In this document: positions 50,450 to 60,717 of the stretch, piece after piece | How the letters are laid out: every line of letters starts with the position of its first letter | Position numbering within the stretch: the first letter of the stretch is position 1 | Notes under the pieces: generated by a model | The model's input: the letters and a program-made list of their open reading frames with translations, nothing else | Database searches by the model: none | Told to the model about the DNA's origin: nothing | Source: Heterocephalus glaber | Lineage: Eukaryota; Chordata; Mammalia; Rodentia; Bathyergidae | Assembly (NCBI RefSeq): GCF_000247695.1 | Contig: NW_004624776.1 | Coordinates: 16,248,855 to 16,312,854 of the forward strand | Length of the DNA: 64,000 bases | Direction of reading: 5' to 3' | Position numbers and translations under genes: made by a program

Positions 50450-50871
50450 ATAAAAAGTATTAAAAACGTGCTTCTTAAAGAAATTTAAAAACCAGTGCCA
50501 CTCTACAGAGAACTAGCTGATTCCAGGGCTAGCAAAAGTTTAAGATTAGCCTGAAACATCTTGTTCCTAAAACTCAGAAAGGGATCATGGAATCATGGGG
50601 AATCAAGCAGACAAAGCCAACAAAAAGGGGCTCCCCTGGCCAAAGCTGGTACAGGTTGAACATCAAAATAATGTACAATGGTACTTAAGTTCACTAACTT
50701 GATTCTCTCCACAATTCTGATCACAAACCAAGTTGGTCAAGGACCAAATCAAATTCATTGGTTAGGTTCAATGTTGATCTTATGGGGAAATTTGATTGAG
50801 TTCTTGTCCAGTTCAGTTTGTGACCAGAATCATGGAGAGAACTGAGTTCATGAACTGAGGTGCCACTGTAG
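50450..50871. other. Intergenic with possible inverted repeat
   Basis: 50665-50735 and 50765-50865 contain partly complementary phrases (GTTCACTAACTTGATTCTCTC against GAGAGAACTGAGTTCATGAAC), so a degenerate palindrome of a DNA transposon or MITE is possible. Confidence 0.45.
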
Positions 50872-51080
50872 TCAGGCACAGTGGCATACACCTGTGATCC
50901 TGGCTACTCAGGAGGCTGAAACAAGGAGGATCACAAGTTGGAGCCCAGCCTGGGCAACTTACCAAGACCCCATCTCAAACCCTAAAAAGGCTTGGGCCAT
51001 ACATCAGTGGTAGAGCACTTACCTAGCATGCATATGGCCCTGGGTTCAGTCCCTAATACTGTAAAAAAAAAAAAAAAAAT
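50872..51080 (+). mobile_element. B1+ID composite SINE, full length
   Basis: GTCAGGCACAGTGGCATACA to GACCCCATCTCAAACCC, then a well preserved tRNA part with CATCAGTGGTAGAGCACTTA and GCATATGGCCCTGGGTTCAG, A17 tail. One of the more complete composites here. Confidence 0.9.
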
Positions 51081-51285
51081 AGCAGATTGGATAAAATAAT
51101 CCATAAGCTTACAATGAAAATTAATTAATGGGACAAGAGAAACACCCCTTATAGTTGTTAAAGGATAATAAGGCCCTGAAATATGTTAATCTGCTAAATT
51201 GCTAACGTTCTCCCTTATAGTTTAATATTTGAGATGGACAAGTAAGTAGCAAAACTTTGCCCAATATTATAAAAGTATTTTGTTG

Positions 51286-51417
51286 ATTAAAAAATTTTTT
51301 TTCTCTTGGTTTTTTGAGGTCAGGTCTCACTATAGGGTGGTCTTGAACTCTCCACAATCCTCCTGACTCAGCCTCCTGAGTGCTGGGATCACAGGTGTGT
51401 GCCTCTATGCCCGACTA
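51286..51417 (-). mobile_element. B1 SINE
   Basis: Antisense T-rich tail, TCAGGTCTCACTATAGGGTG, CTCCTGAGTGCTGGGATCAC and GTGTGTGCCTCTATGCCCG. Confidence 0.88.
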
Positions 51418-51968
51418 AAAACAAGTTTTAACTCACTGTTTTAGAAATAATTACCTATGAAATAACTAATTTGTTTTTATCCCTCTAGTAAAACCCAACT
51501 AAGAAAAAAGACCAAAATGTATGCATCTGAATCCTGTTAGCCATGAAAATAATCTCGTCCCAGCTGTCCTCCCAGATGACCTCAGGATAAAGACTGGGGG
51601 TATAAAGTTAGATGTCAGCAGGGCTCCTGTGTCTTCAGTCTCCACCCCTTGGCCTTCTCCCTGCCACTGACTTTTACTGCCCTGCTTCCCACAATGAGCC
51701 GTAAGTACCAGGCCCCACAGACATGAAACCCTGACTCTCACCACACCACAGTTTCTCAAACTCCTACCCCCGGCCTTTACCACCAGCCCTCCCCTGTCCT
51801 CTTGATGACATTCCAGAAAGCAAGGTGCTGTCCGCATATGAAGGTTTTTCCACTAAACTCGAGCAGAGCATCTCTTTTTGCCAGTCTGGCTGAATACCTG
51901 CTTATCATACGCATCTAGCAAAGGGAACTGGAAAAGGTTGGAGTGAAGGAAAACAAGGAAGGAAGGTA
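51418..51968. other. Intergenic, nothing recognised
   Basis: Includes a 112-codon antisense frame (51499-51837) without a recognisable protein. Confidence 0.45.
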
Positions 51969-52160
51969 GGGTCAGCATGGTGGTGCATGCCTGTAATGTC
52001 AGCACTCTGGGAAGCTGAGGCAGGAAGATTGCAAGTTTGAACCTAGCCTGGGCAACTTTGTGCTTTAACAAGACCCAGCTTTAAAAAAAAAAAAATGTTT
52101 TTAAGGGCTGGGAAATAGCAGTGCTAAGGTCCTGGGTTCAACCCCCAGGACAAAAAAGAA
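51969..52160 (+). mobile_element. B1+ID composite SINE
   Basis: GGTCAGCATGGTGGTGCATG, GCACTCTGGGAAGCTGAGGC, AACAAGACCCAGCTTT plus As, then a short ID part GGGCTGGGAAATAGCAG ending GGTTCAACCCCCAGGAC. Confidence 0.87.
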
Positions 52161-52165
52161 GTATG

Positions 52166-52260
52166 CCAGGGACTAGTGGTGTTACTTGGTGGTATAGCAC
52201 TTGCCTAGTATGCTCATGGCCTGGGATTTGAACTCCAGCACAGAAAAGAAGAAAAAAAAT
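52166..52260 (+). mobile_element. ID/B2-type SINE
   Basis: CCAGGGACTAGTGGTGTTAC, GGTGGTATAGCACTTGCC, TATGCTCATGGCCTGGGA, CCAGCACAG plus As. Its order right behind the preceding composite suggests insertion in its tail. Confidence 0.8.
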
Positions 52261-52435
52261 AAACCAAAACCCTGCTAGGTACTGAATGTATAGTGGTGAG
52301 TTGCAAATGGCCTCTGCTGTCCTGGGACCAATACTCTGAAGGTGAAGACTGAAAACTAACTCAAAAGCATTGTAAGGGTGTATAATTACAAAGTGACTGT
52401 AATGCTAGAGACCAGGAGATCTTCTTTGTAAAATT

Positions 52436-52945
52436 AATTTTATTGGTAATTTTAGGGATACAATATAATGACATTCATCATCAATTTGCACCTTTACATA
52501 ATCTCTTGGTTCTTATTTTTCCCCCTTCCCCTGCCCTCCCTTCAACCCCTCCATCCCTCCCTATTTGCAAAGACTGTTTCCATTTTTTCATTTTCTCATA
52601 TTAATTCCATTCCCTTCTATCCTTTCCCCTACCCCTCCTACTTCCCCTTTGCCCCTTTTCTTCCTATTTCACATTATCTTTTATACCTTTTAGTCCTTAT
52701 TTACACTTTCAGTGTCTCACACTAGAGAAACTATTCAGTATTTACACGTGTGTCCTATTTATTTCACTTAAGAGTATCACTTCAATGTGCATCCATTTAG
52801 CTATAAATGTCTCTAATTTCTCATTTTTTATGGCTGAGTAGTACTCCATCTTATAAAAAAGACCACATTTATCCAGTCTCCAGTCGGGCTGTTTCCAAGT
52901 TTTAGCTATTACAAATTGTGCTGCTATGAACATGGGTGCACATAT
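52436..52945 (-). mobile_element. 5'-truncated L1, 3' UTR, antisense
   Basis: 3' end with TTTTATTGGTAATTTTAGGG, a long pyrimidine tract, then AATGTGCATCCATTTAGCT, TATGGCTGAGTAGTACTCCA, AGACCACATTTATCCAGTC and GCTGCTATGAACATGGGTGC. Similar to the 14195 L1, so from a related, fairly young subfamily. Confidence 0.88.
52515..52650. repeat. Pyrimidine-rich tract of the L1 3' UTR
   Basis: Dense C and T (CCCCCTTCCCCTGCCCTCCC, CCCCTCCATCCCTCCC). The minus strand has several G runs, the polypurine tract usual in L1 3' UTRs. Confidence 0.85.
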
Positions 52946-53104
52946 ATCCACAAAAGAAAAAGGAGACAGAGGAAAAAAAGCTTTGATTCACAAGTTGGTT
53001 GCCTGACCAAAAAAGGACACCACTGAGCAAGTTACTCCAAAAAGTGTTTATACCTAACGTTTTTCATCGATAATATGTGAAAGTTGTGATAAATTAAGAG
53101 CTAT

Positions 53105-53560
53105 TGCTATAATTTGGATCTAGAATGTCCCTCAGAGGCCTACATGTTGGTCCCTAGATGTCTTGCTACTGGAAGGTGGTAGAACCCTCAGGAGGCAGAG
53201 CCTAGTGGGAAGACAATAAATAGGTGGCTGGAGGTGTGCCCTGGAAGCAGTGCTGGAACCTCAGCTCCTCTCTCTTCTCTTCTTTCCTCTTTCTCTCTCT
53301 TCTTCCTCCTCTTCTTCCTCCTCCTCCCATTCCCCCCACCCCCACTTCTCTCATTACTTCCTGGCTCCCATGAAGTGGGCAGTTTCCTCTACCACGCTCT
53401 CCCAGTGTGATGTTCTGCCTCACTGCAGGCCCAAAGCAATAGGGCCAAGCAACCAGAGACTGAAATCTCCAAAACCATGAGCCCAAATAAAACCTTCCTT
53501 CTTTTCAGTTTATTGCCTCAATTATTTTGTTATAGTCAAGGGAACCTGATAAACACAGCT
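53105..53560 (+). mobile_element. MaLR-type LTR
   Basis: Order GCTATAATTTGGATCTAGAA, GGTGGTAGAACCCTCAGGAG, then AACCATGAGCCCAAATAAAA (poly-A signal region) and GAACCTGATAAACACA fits a mammalian MaLR LTR. It includes the pyrimidine tract at 53263-53352. Confidence 0.7.
53263..53352. repeat. Homopyrimidine tract
   Basis: About 90 bases almost only of C and T (CTCTTCTCTTCTTTCCTC, then TTCTTCCTCCTCTTCTTCC). It may adopt triplex or slipped structure. Confidence 0.9.
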
Positions 53561-53629
53561 ATGGAAAAGATTTTAATTTGATTTATATACTTTATTCTTT
53601 CTCCTCCTTGGGCATGTTTTAGATGTTCA

Positions 53630-54307
53630 TTATTGTGAGTCTAGGGATTTGTGTGAGCAGAGAGGAGCCGGCAAGATCCTCTGCTTCCAGCCTTTGAATT
53701 CTAGGGTTTCTTTTTCTGAGCCCATAAGTACCCCCCATTCCTGCTGCCTATCACCTCTGCCAATGTGATGCATAAGCAGGGAGTCAAGAGGAAAAGAAAA
53801 ACTGCAGGGCTTATGCTGCAGTGCTGGCAGTGCCTTGAGGACTTCTCCAGTCTTCAACTTCCCTGCCAAATTCATCCTAAAGTAATAAAGATCCAACATC
53901 AACCAATGCACGTGCTGAGCTCTGGACAGGTAAAGAGAAATGTTCCACACTGAAAAGGAGGACTTCCCACTCTGTAATCGATCCCACATCCTCCCACACT
54001 GCCTCTTAAGCAGCAGATATTTAACTCTAAATCGGAACTTTACTGTGAAGAAATTTCCCTGATATTTCTTGAGGACTTCCTTTGTACTTACAAAGTCAAA
54101 TGCACAGGCCTTTTGATGCAAACAAGCGCACAGATCTATAGACAAGGGCAGCATAGGACAGGTGAGGTTCTGAGTTTTATTTAGTAGAAATCGCACATCC
54201 TCAAAAGTCAGGATCCAAACTGACACTAATAACAACTTGATGCCACTGAATAACTGAGACAAATGGATAAAATGCAAGGAGAAAGATAAAAGGATCTTAC
54301 AAACCAC
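53630..54307 (-). other. Orphan 225-codon antisense ORF, function unknown
   Basis: The longest N-free open frame in the window. It starts with a hydrophobic stretch (MVCKILLSFSLHFIHLSQLF), could in principle be a signal peptide, and has a basic segment around KFRFRVKYLLLKRQCGRM. I recognise no family, and there is no intron or poly-A evidence. At this window size a frame of this length arises by chance with modest probability, so I do not call a gene. Confidence 0.25.
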
Positions 54308-55737
54308 TCCGCAGTAGTGTTACAGCAGATTTAAAAGCAGCCAATACCAAAGCTCCGCAAGATGGCACTCTTGCTCTTCCAAAAATTTATTTTGCTTGGG
54401 CATTGAGCGTGATCCTTAATAGGAAAATCAAGCATACAGTAAGAAAGATATACAGTAAATTACAGAATATGTCAAGGACTACTTGAAAGGAAATATTGTG
54501 GGGCACTTTCGACTATCATGTCTTAGTTAAATATTAGCCAGCTTTTAAATAAATGAGCACAATGCTTTACCACATTTCCCATTAGCACGAGTCATTCATG
54601 TTTGGTTACTTTGGGTGAGGAAGAAAATTAAACATTGGGGCCTCAAGCAACACCTTTTTATAGGTGAGGTTATTTCTTCAGCATCATCAATACCAATGCC
54701 TTACTGAAACCTACTCTGTCTATGCACTCTGCTAGGGCTAGTTTTCATTCTAGGAAAGTTATCTTTCCAAGAAGATGAAATGGGAGACAATATTTTGCTA
54801 GTAACATCTGGATTTACATCATATTTGGAAGTATTCGATATTGGGGGAAAAATTTTAATAACTCCTAGAAAATAAAACCTTCTAAAAGCACATTAATAAC
54901 TCTTATGCTTTGCAGAATGTTGTATGAGCTCTCCCCATTAAAAATTTTATCTGAAGAGGACTAAAGGAATGATCATTTCAAATAATAAAATTTAGAAATA
55001 GCATGAGTGTCCAACACCATGAACATGGATAACTACATTGTACTGTAACTGTACAATGGGATGTAGATAGCTGTGTGAATGGAGAAAGAATAATTAAGTT
55101 ACACAGAGTTGCTGTCTAACTAAACTACTGCCCCTCCATTCAAGCCCCTTTCGCACACCTTGGGCTTGGTGACCTCTGGACAGAGACCCACACAGCCCAG
55201 CTCCCCTTTGCCCTACAGGGTCGTAGAGAGAAGCTGCCATCCAGAGGGGGAGCCCTGCCTTGTTGTGTCCAGTAGGGTCAGCGGGGTTTGTGTCCAGGCA
55301 TGGCTTTCATCCCTGCGGCCCTTGGTACCAGCCTCCAGCTCTTTGTTTTTTTCCCTCCCAGAAACAGCCTCATTGTGAGCCCTTCCTTCCCCCCAGCCCA
55401 GGCTCTCCACCAGCCTGCAGCAACCCCCACCAAGACTGTAGACTCCAAAGCCCAGCCTCATCCCTCTGCGCCAGCCCTAGCACTGATTGGTAGCTGCTTC
55501 CTGCAAGGGCTTTCTCTGCACCACCCCAGCGCCCTCTTTGATTTTTAAGTTCCCCTATACCTATTTAACCACTCTTTCTATTACATTTTCTCTGTTCAAA
55601 TACTTAATGTAGATTGACTGCCTCAATGACCATGTGCCTGGAAATATAGATACATGTGGGTTACATAGATAGATGGGTAGATGTACACACATATCCATAT
55701 TATTACAGGCAGCTAAGTTAAATAGAAATTAATATAC
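54308..55737. other. Intergenic, unclassified
   Basis: 54308-55130 is AT-rich. 55140-55550 is GC-rich with overlapping short frames on both strands and no recognisable protein. Confidence 0.4.
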
Positions 55738-56700
55738 TGTACAGTCAGAGAGGGATTGGGCCCTCAAGGAAGTCAGCACAACAAATAAAGACATCAGGCT
55801 TGTTGCTGTAGAAGCAAGCTGGAGATAAAATGGCCAGGCCTACAGGCCTCCCTAAAATATAAACAGCATCTTGAGATTATGCTGTAAAGAGTACCCCCTG
55901 CCCCAGTAAGTCCAGACAAGTATCAGACGCCTAGGTGGGCGACCAAAGCTTTTGGACCCATCCCTTTAAAAAAATGCCTTTGTGTTTTTCATGTACTCCT
56001 GCTATGTGACTCATTTCTCTAGTGGTTTAATACAGATATTTCCCATTTAATGACCTACCTGTTTGACAGCTGTTCGGACTTAGGAGGCTTGCTGCTTGGA
56101 CTTAGGACCTGCCACTTGGACTCATGACCTTTTATATTTGTACAGTTTTGTACATCTTATTTATAGAGCCTCAATGTCTTTTTTGCACAGTACACTTCAT
56201 TTACACAGTAGTGTAATTTTTTCTGATTGTACTGTACATACAGTACTGTAGTTTTATGTTCTGTTATACACTACCGTACTGCATGTAGGAGTTACATACA
56301 TAAAGGCAAAGTCATCAAGTTAGAGTTCCCTTTGACCATTTCTTTGTCCTGAATATTGTAATGTACATACTATATACAATTACTCATTTAGTGACCAGTT
56401 CATTTAATGACCTAGTTGCAGGAGTGGAACTCGGTTGGTAGAGGAGGAATGTCTGCATTAGCTAAGTGGCCATACTTGTTGTAATCATGTGGGTTGATCG
56501 TAGTCTGACCCACAGTGAACCCATGTTGTGACTTGCAGTACAAATTACCCCGTGTAAGGGCCTTGGTGGCTACCTTTTTGGGACCCCTCCTGTATCTCTC
56601 AGGACCTTTCTCTTAATAAACTTTTCCCACTCTTAAGATCCACTGTCCCTTGGAATTCATTCTTTGGGGGACATGAACTCAGTACATTTGTCATCTAACA
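55738..56700 (+). mobile_element. LTR-like element, probably split by a DNA transposon
   Basis: Starts TGTACAGTCAGAG and ends CATCTAACA (TG...CA form). Near the 3' end CTTAATAAACTTTTCCCACT looks like an LTR poly-A signal with U5. The middle (56030-56456) differs in composition and has its own inverted ends. The class is not identified, and no viral genes are present. Confidence 0.45.
56034..56455. mobile_element. Probable MITE/Tigger-like DNA transposon inside the LTR
   Basis: Left end CAGATATTTCCCATTTAATG; right end, read in reverse complement, CAGACATTCCTCCTCTACC. The outer dozen bases pair as imperfect inverted repeats. The repeated phrase TTTAATGACCTA near both ends supports a non-autonomous element. 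Confidence 0.45.
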
Positions 56701-57039
56701 GGTTGGGAATTATATTTCTCCTGTATCAGTATTAGAAAATATTAGAATATATACATGTATGCATAGAAAACTATACATCTGTAAATATATATATATTTCT
56801 TACATGTACTATATTTGCATCCATATACCATACATAAAATTGCACCTTAATCCTCACAACAAATACTATGAGGAAGATACCATTATTCCTCTTCTATAGG
56901 AAACCTGAGTCTATAATATTATGTAGCTGATAAGCAATGAACCTGGAATTTGAACCCAATCAGCCCTGACTCCATCATCTGTATTTTTTTCCACTAGGCC
57001 CTTAAGGTTGTTCACACCTTATGACTGGACCGGTTGGTC
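56701..57039. other. Intergenic, nothing recognised
   Basis: AT-rich. 56850-56990 has MIR-like wording (CTCACAACAAATACTATGAG, GGAATTTGAACCCAATCAG) so an old MIR is possible. Confidence 0.4.
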
Positions 57040-57497
57040 CCCCACCAACATACATGTGTTGGAAGTTTGATCCCAGTGTGAGATGTCGGGAGGTGGTGGG
57101 CCCTAGCGAAATTGGCCAGCTCACTGGTACACAGCCCCAGGAAGAACTAAGGAAGTCTTCAGGACACTGAGTTCTCACTAGACCGAGGTGTATGTAAGAG
57201 AGTGCACCTGGCTCCTAAGGCATTCTCTGGCTTCCTGGCTGGCCAAGTAGCCACATTGTCTCATTTGCACTCCTGCCTTGATGCCATCCACCCAATCTCG
57301 AGCTTTCAGCCTCTAAACCTGTGAGCTAAATAATCCTCTTTAATTGTGGGTGTGGTGCTTGGGGTCAAACACAGGGCCTTACACATGTTCAGCAAATGCC
57401 CTGCCACTAAGCTGCATTCCCAGCCTCGACACCTCTTTGCTTTACAAGTTACCCAGTTCCATGTATTTCATTATAGCAACTGAATACAAACTGGTAC
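57040..57497 (+). mobile_element. MaLR-type LTR interrupted by a SINE
   Basis: GGAAGTTTGATCCCAGTGTG, GGTGGTGGGCCCTAGCGAAA, GTTCTCACTAGACCGAGGTG, TAAACCTGTGAGCTAAATAA, then after the SINE TTTACAAGTTACCCAGTTCC and ACTGAATACAAACTGGTACA. This is the order expected of a MaLR LTR 3' half. Confidence 0.7.
57345..57428 (-). mobile_element. ID/B2-type SINE inside MaLR LTR
   Basis: Antisense GTGGTGCTTGGGGTCAAACA, CACATGTTCAGCAAATGCCC, TAAGCTGCATTCCCAGCC. Confidence 0.8.
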
Positions 57498-57532
57498 AGA
57501 CTCCAAAGTTAGTATATCCCCAACTGTGTCCT

Positions 57533-57607
57533 AGGGCTGGGTTGTGGCTTGGTGGTATGGCAGGAGGCCCTAGATTCTATCCCCAGCACTGCAAAACAAA
57601 ACAAAAA
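57533..57607 (+). mobile_element. ID-type SINE, shortened
   Basis: AGGGCTGGGTTGTGGCTTGG, GGAGGCCCTAGATTCTATCC, CCAGCACTGC, A- and C-containing tail. Confidence 0.78.
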
Positions 57608-57702
57608 TTGTCGTACAGCATAATCCAATCCCTACTCATCCACACATCTTTTTTGCCTTACATTGTAAATACAACATGGCAATATTGCAATAATAGCTAG
57701 AG

Positions 57703-57788
57703 AGGGCCAGGGATTTAGCTCAGTGGTTCTGCTGCCTGCCTTGCAAGTGCAAGGATGCGAGTTCGATCCCCAGTACCCCAAAAAAAAG
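57703..57788 (+). mobile_element. ID-like SINE with target-site duplication
   Basis: GGGCCAGGGATTTAGCTCAG to CCCCAGTACCCC plus As. Near repeats AATAGCTAGAG and AAATGCTAGAG flank it. Confidence 0.92.
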
Positions 57789-57988
57789 AAAATGCTAGAG
57801 AATATAACCAACCATATTTAAGACTGCTTCCATAACTGAGATTATGGGAAGTTTGAAACCTGTGCAGAAAGCATGGCCATCCCTAATTCCAACATACTTG
57901 TCATTCATTGATTCAATTACTATTAGGTAGTACCTTCCATATGCCAGGCTTACCATGTAACTAGTCTTTTCTTTAAAAAGCTTATGGT

Positions 57989-58138
57989 TGACACACCTGT
58001 AATCCCAGCACCCAGCAGACTGAGGCAGGAAGATCACTGAGAGTTTGAGGCTAGCCTGAGCTACATAGTGAGTTCAAGGCCAGCCTGAACTACATAGTGA
58101 GATCCCATCTCACAAAACAAAACAATAAAGATAAAATA
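57989..58138 (+). mobile_element. 5'-truncated B1 SINE with internal duplication and target-site duplication
   Basis: Starts within B1 at TGACACACCTGTAATCCCAG. Two copies of the GAGGCTAGCCTGAGCTACAT / CAAGGCCAGCCTGAACTACA unit. AAAAGCTTATGGT flanks it at 57976-57988 and 58139-58151. Confidence 0.92.
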
Positions 58139-58151
58139 AAAAGCTTATGGT

Positions 58152-58867
58152 CTATGGAAACTGACTATTTTTAATGAATAACCATACACAGAAGCACCTA
58201 GGGAGATCATACAGGGATTTGGCAAAACAGCATAGGTGACCGCAAGAACTCTTCCAAATGCAGGTCTCCCCCTCCCCGACAATTTCTCATTCCACATCTG
58301 CCCCTCCCAACGTGTGGGGTGGCATTTCCGCTCTGCCTTGGTTTACCAGGAACTTGTCAGTTCTCAGTTCAAAGTGATCTTACAAAGATGTCACAGCAAT
58401 GGAGCTAGGACAACTCAGTGTTTCCCAAACACATGCTCCCCTCTGGTCATTGACTTCCTTGCCTCCCATATGACTTGTGACATCATTCAACATGGCCGCT
58501 GGTGCCGCTGAGTCCAGACTGTCCCTGTAGTCTAAAAGCAAACAGTAACACGTGAGTGGACTAATCAATGAACAGTGGCTAGGAGGCATTCTGGAAAACA
58601 TACTTCCAGAAATGCAGACGCGATAAACTTAACCAAACCAGAAATTCAGGTATCAAGCAGTAAGCCTGACAAATCTCTGAACTCCCATTTGGGCTGCCTT
58701 CCACCAAGGAGGAAACAGACCATTAGAAAGCCATGCAGCAAAACAAGAAAAAATAAAAGAGACAATAAAAGAAACTCGCTGCAGTCAAGGTCCACTGAAG
58801 CACATTCAAAGTCATAGAAGAAATTTTACAGAGAAACAATGCTCGCAGTGTCTCAAAGTTCCTCTTC
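58152..58867. other. Intergenic, unclassified
   Basis: Moderate GC with short chance frames on both strands. No element named. Confidence 0.4.
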
Positions 58868-58940
58868 CTTTTTTTTTTTTTTGTACCAGGGATCAAACTC
58901 AGGACCTTCTGCTTGTGAGGCAGTCAGAGGCACCCCTAAA
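58868..58940 (-). mobile_element. ID SINE, 5' end eroded
   Basis: Antisense T-tail, GTACCAGGGATCAAACTCAG, GGACCTTCTGCTTGTGAGGC; the A-box side is replaced by GGCACCCCTAAACTG. Confidence 0.82.
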
Positions 58941-59199
58941 CTGAAAAGGTTGAACAGATTTCTCCTAGGGGATGGAATTCAATTTCTCTTCCTTTCAGTG
59001 TGGCTGGACTTAAGGACTTTTTCCTAATGAATGATGTAGGGAAAGTTTGTACCATCATGGTGGAGACTGGATCTTAACCAAGTGATCAAAGTGAAGAAAG
59101 GGGAAACTGAGATTTCAGGTAGAGACTGCACTTGGCCTAGTGATGGAGGTTAACACACAGTATTTGTCTTTCTGTGCCTTTGACCAGTACTTTTCGAAA

Positions 59200-59515
59200 G
59201 TGTTTTTCCATGCAAAACAGGGGAAGGCTAAAAAACAGCAGCTACCTACCAACAGGAGACCGAAAAAACCTGACAGCTAAACACAATGTGAGATCCTGGA
59301 AGAGGAAAAAGGACATTGTGGGGAAACTGGTGAAATCTCATTTGGAGCCTGAAGTTTAGTTTAATAGTGTACTCAGGTTAATTTCTTAATTTTGATAAAT
59401 ACATCATGGCTAAGTAAGATGATATTTGGGGGTGGGGGGAGGCGCTACAGAAACTCTGCACTATTTTTCTAGTTCTTTGATAAATCTAAACTTTCAAAAT
59501 AAAAAGATTTAAAAA
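59200..59515 (+). repeat. Ancient dispersed repeat, family A, copy 2
   Basis: Same ordered phrases as the copy at 6740-7075: GACAGCTAAACACAATGTGA, TTAATTTCTTAATTTTGATA, TAAGATGATA, ending TTTCAAAATAAAAAG. Family not named. Confidence 0.5.
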
Positions 59516-60401
59516 GAAAAGGAAAACTAAACCAGCATATGCTGGGACCCACCTTTACTAGCACACCTAGTATTTTAGCTGTGTAAACAACAGGAAGTAA
59601 GGATATTACTTTTACATTCAGCAAAGTCATGGTGGGAGAGGAGAGATTCCAGGGAATTCCGGACAAAGCCAGCGCTGAAGGCGGGAGAGGAGGAGGACTG
59701 CGAGTAGGAAGGCAGCAAGCCCGCAGGCTCTTTGAAGTGATGATAAATCTCGGGGTGTTCAGCAGACTGGATTTTCTAAAGATTCACTCTAACTGTGGTC
59801 TGGAGGAGAACAGAAAACAAGACAGAACACAGCTAGCCACTGGCCCTGTTCCCCAGTGCAGGTGATTAAACTGTTGTGGAGGGGCTGGAGGAACGAATGG
59901 CGCACACTGGAGGAGTGTCACAGTGGGGAGTGTCACAGTGGGGAGTGTGGGCGGGAAGCTTTGATGGGTGGACAAGAAAGGTTAAATGAGGGAGGAAAAA
60001 AGATCCCTGGCCACCAGCAACGCCTCTGCTTTCGGGTGTGTTTCCCAGCTTCTTCTCTAGTCCTGTGGGCAACGTGAAGCAGGAAACTGCAGTCATCTAG
60101 GGCATCCTGATCTACTAGCACTGCAGGCTTCTGCAGATTACCTGATGCATAAACAGAATAAAAAACCTTAGTGGAAGCCTTTTCCTTCTTATCCCAGGCT
60201 TCATGTATGCCAGGCAAGGGCTACTTCCCCTTACTACTGATATATCACCATCAGCCCCCAGAGAATTCTTTGATGGCCTGTTTCCAGGAAGCGGGTGAGA
60301 GGTCAGAAAAACCTTTTTCTTTCTGCTGTTTTCTTAGCTGCAGAGGTGCCATACTGCAGGGTCCTGAACCCCATCAGTAGAAATAGGGAAACATGGTTTT
60401 G
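59516..60401. other. Intergenic, GC-richer, unclassified
   Basis: 59925-59946 holds a short direct repeat, GTCACAGTGGGGAGT twice. Small frames on both strands, none recognised. Confidence 0.4.
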
Positions 60402-60453
60402 GGGTTTTTTGCATGCTAGGCAAGGACTCTACCACAGACCCACACCCCCAGCC
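60402..60453 (-). mobile_element. ID/B2-type SINE fragment
   Basis: Antisense TTTTGCATGCTAGGCAAGGA, CTCTACCACAGACCCACACC, CCCAGCCC: the A-box half only. Confidence 0.7.
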
Positions 60454-60654
60454 CTCATGATTTTGGTTTATTCCTAAGTTTCAGCCACTTGCCACACTTT
60501 AATGGGTTGAGATAGTCAAACCCTGTGGTAAAAGCCATCCTCACTGCAGAGGAAGTTACTGTGTGGGCCGAGGAGCTAAGTTCTTCCTCTTCTGCAGTGC
60601 CCAGACTAGAATTTGTCTAATTTTTAATTTAACAACACTTTTTATTTTGAAGAA

Positions 60655-60717
60655 TTTTGTGTGTGTGATGCCCCAGATAAAACAAGCACTCTACCACTGA
60701 GCTACACCCTCATCTAT
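60655..60717 (-). mobile_element. ID/B2-type SINE fragment
   Basis: Antisense GATGCCCCAGATAAAACAAG, CACTCTACCACTGAGCTACA, CCCTCATC. Shortened. Confidence 0.65.

Noticed and set aside
51499..51837. 112-codon antisense gene
   Set aside because: No recognisable domain, no splice or poly-A support, and overlapping open frames are common at this composition.
411..57788. tRNA-like genes suggested by A and B boxes
   Set aside because: The sequences are tRNA-derived SINEs: they have A-tails, target duplications and no intact acceptor stem.
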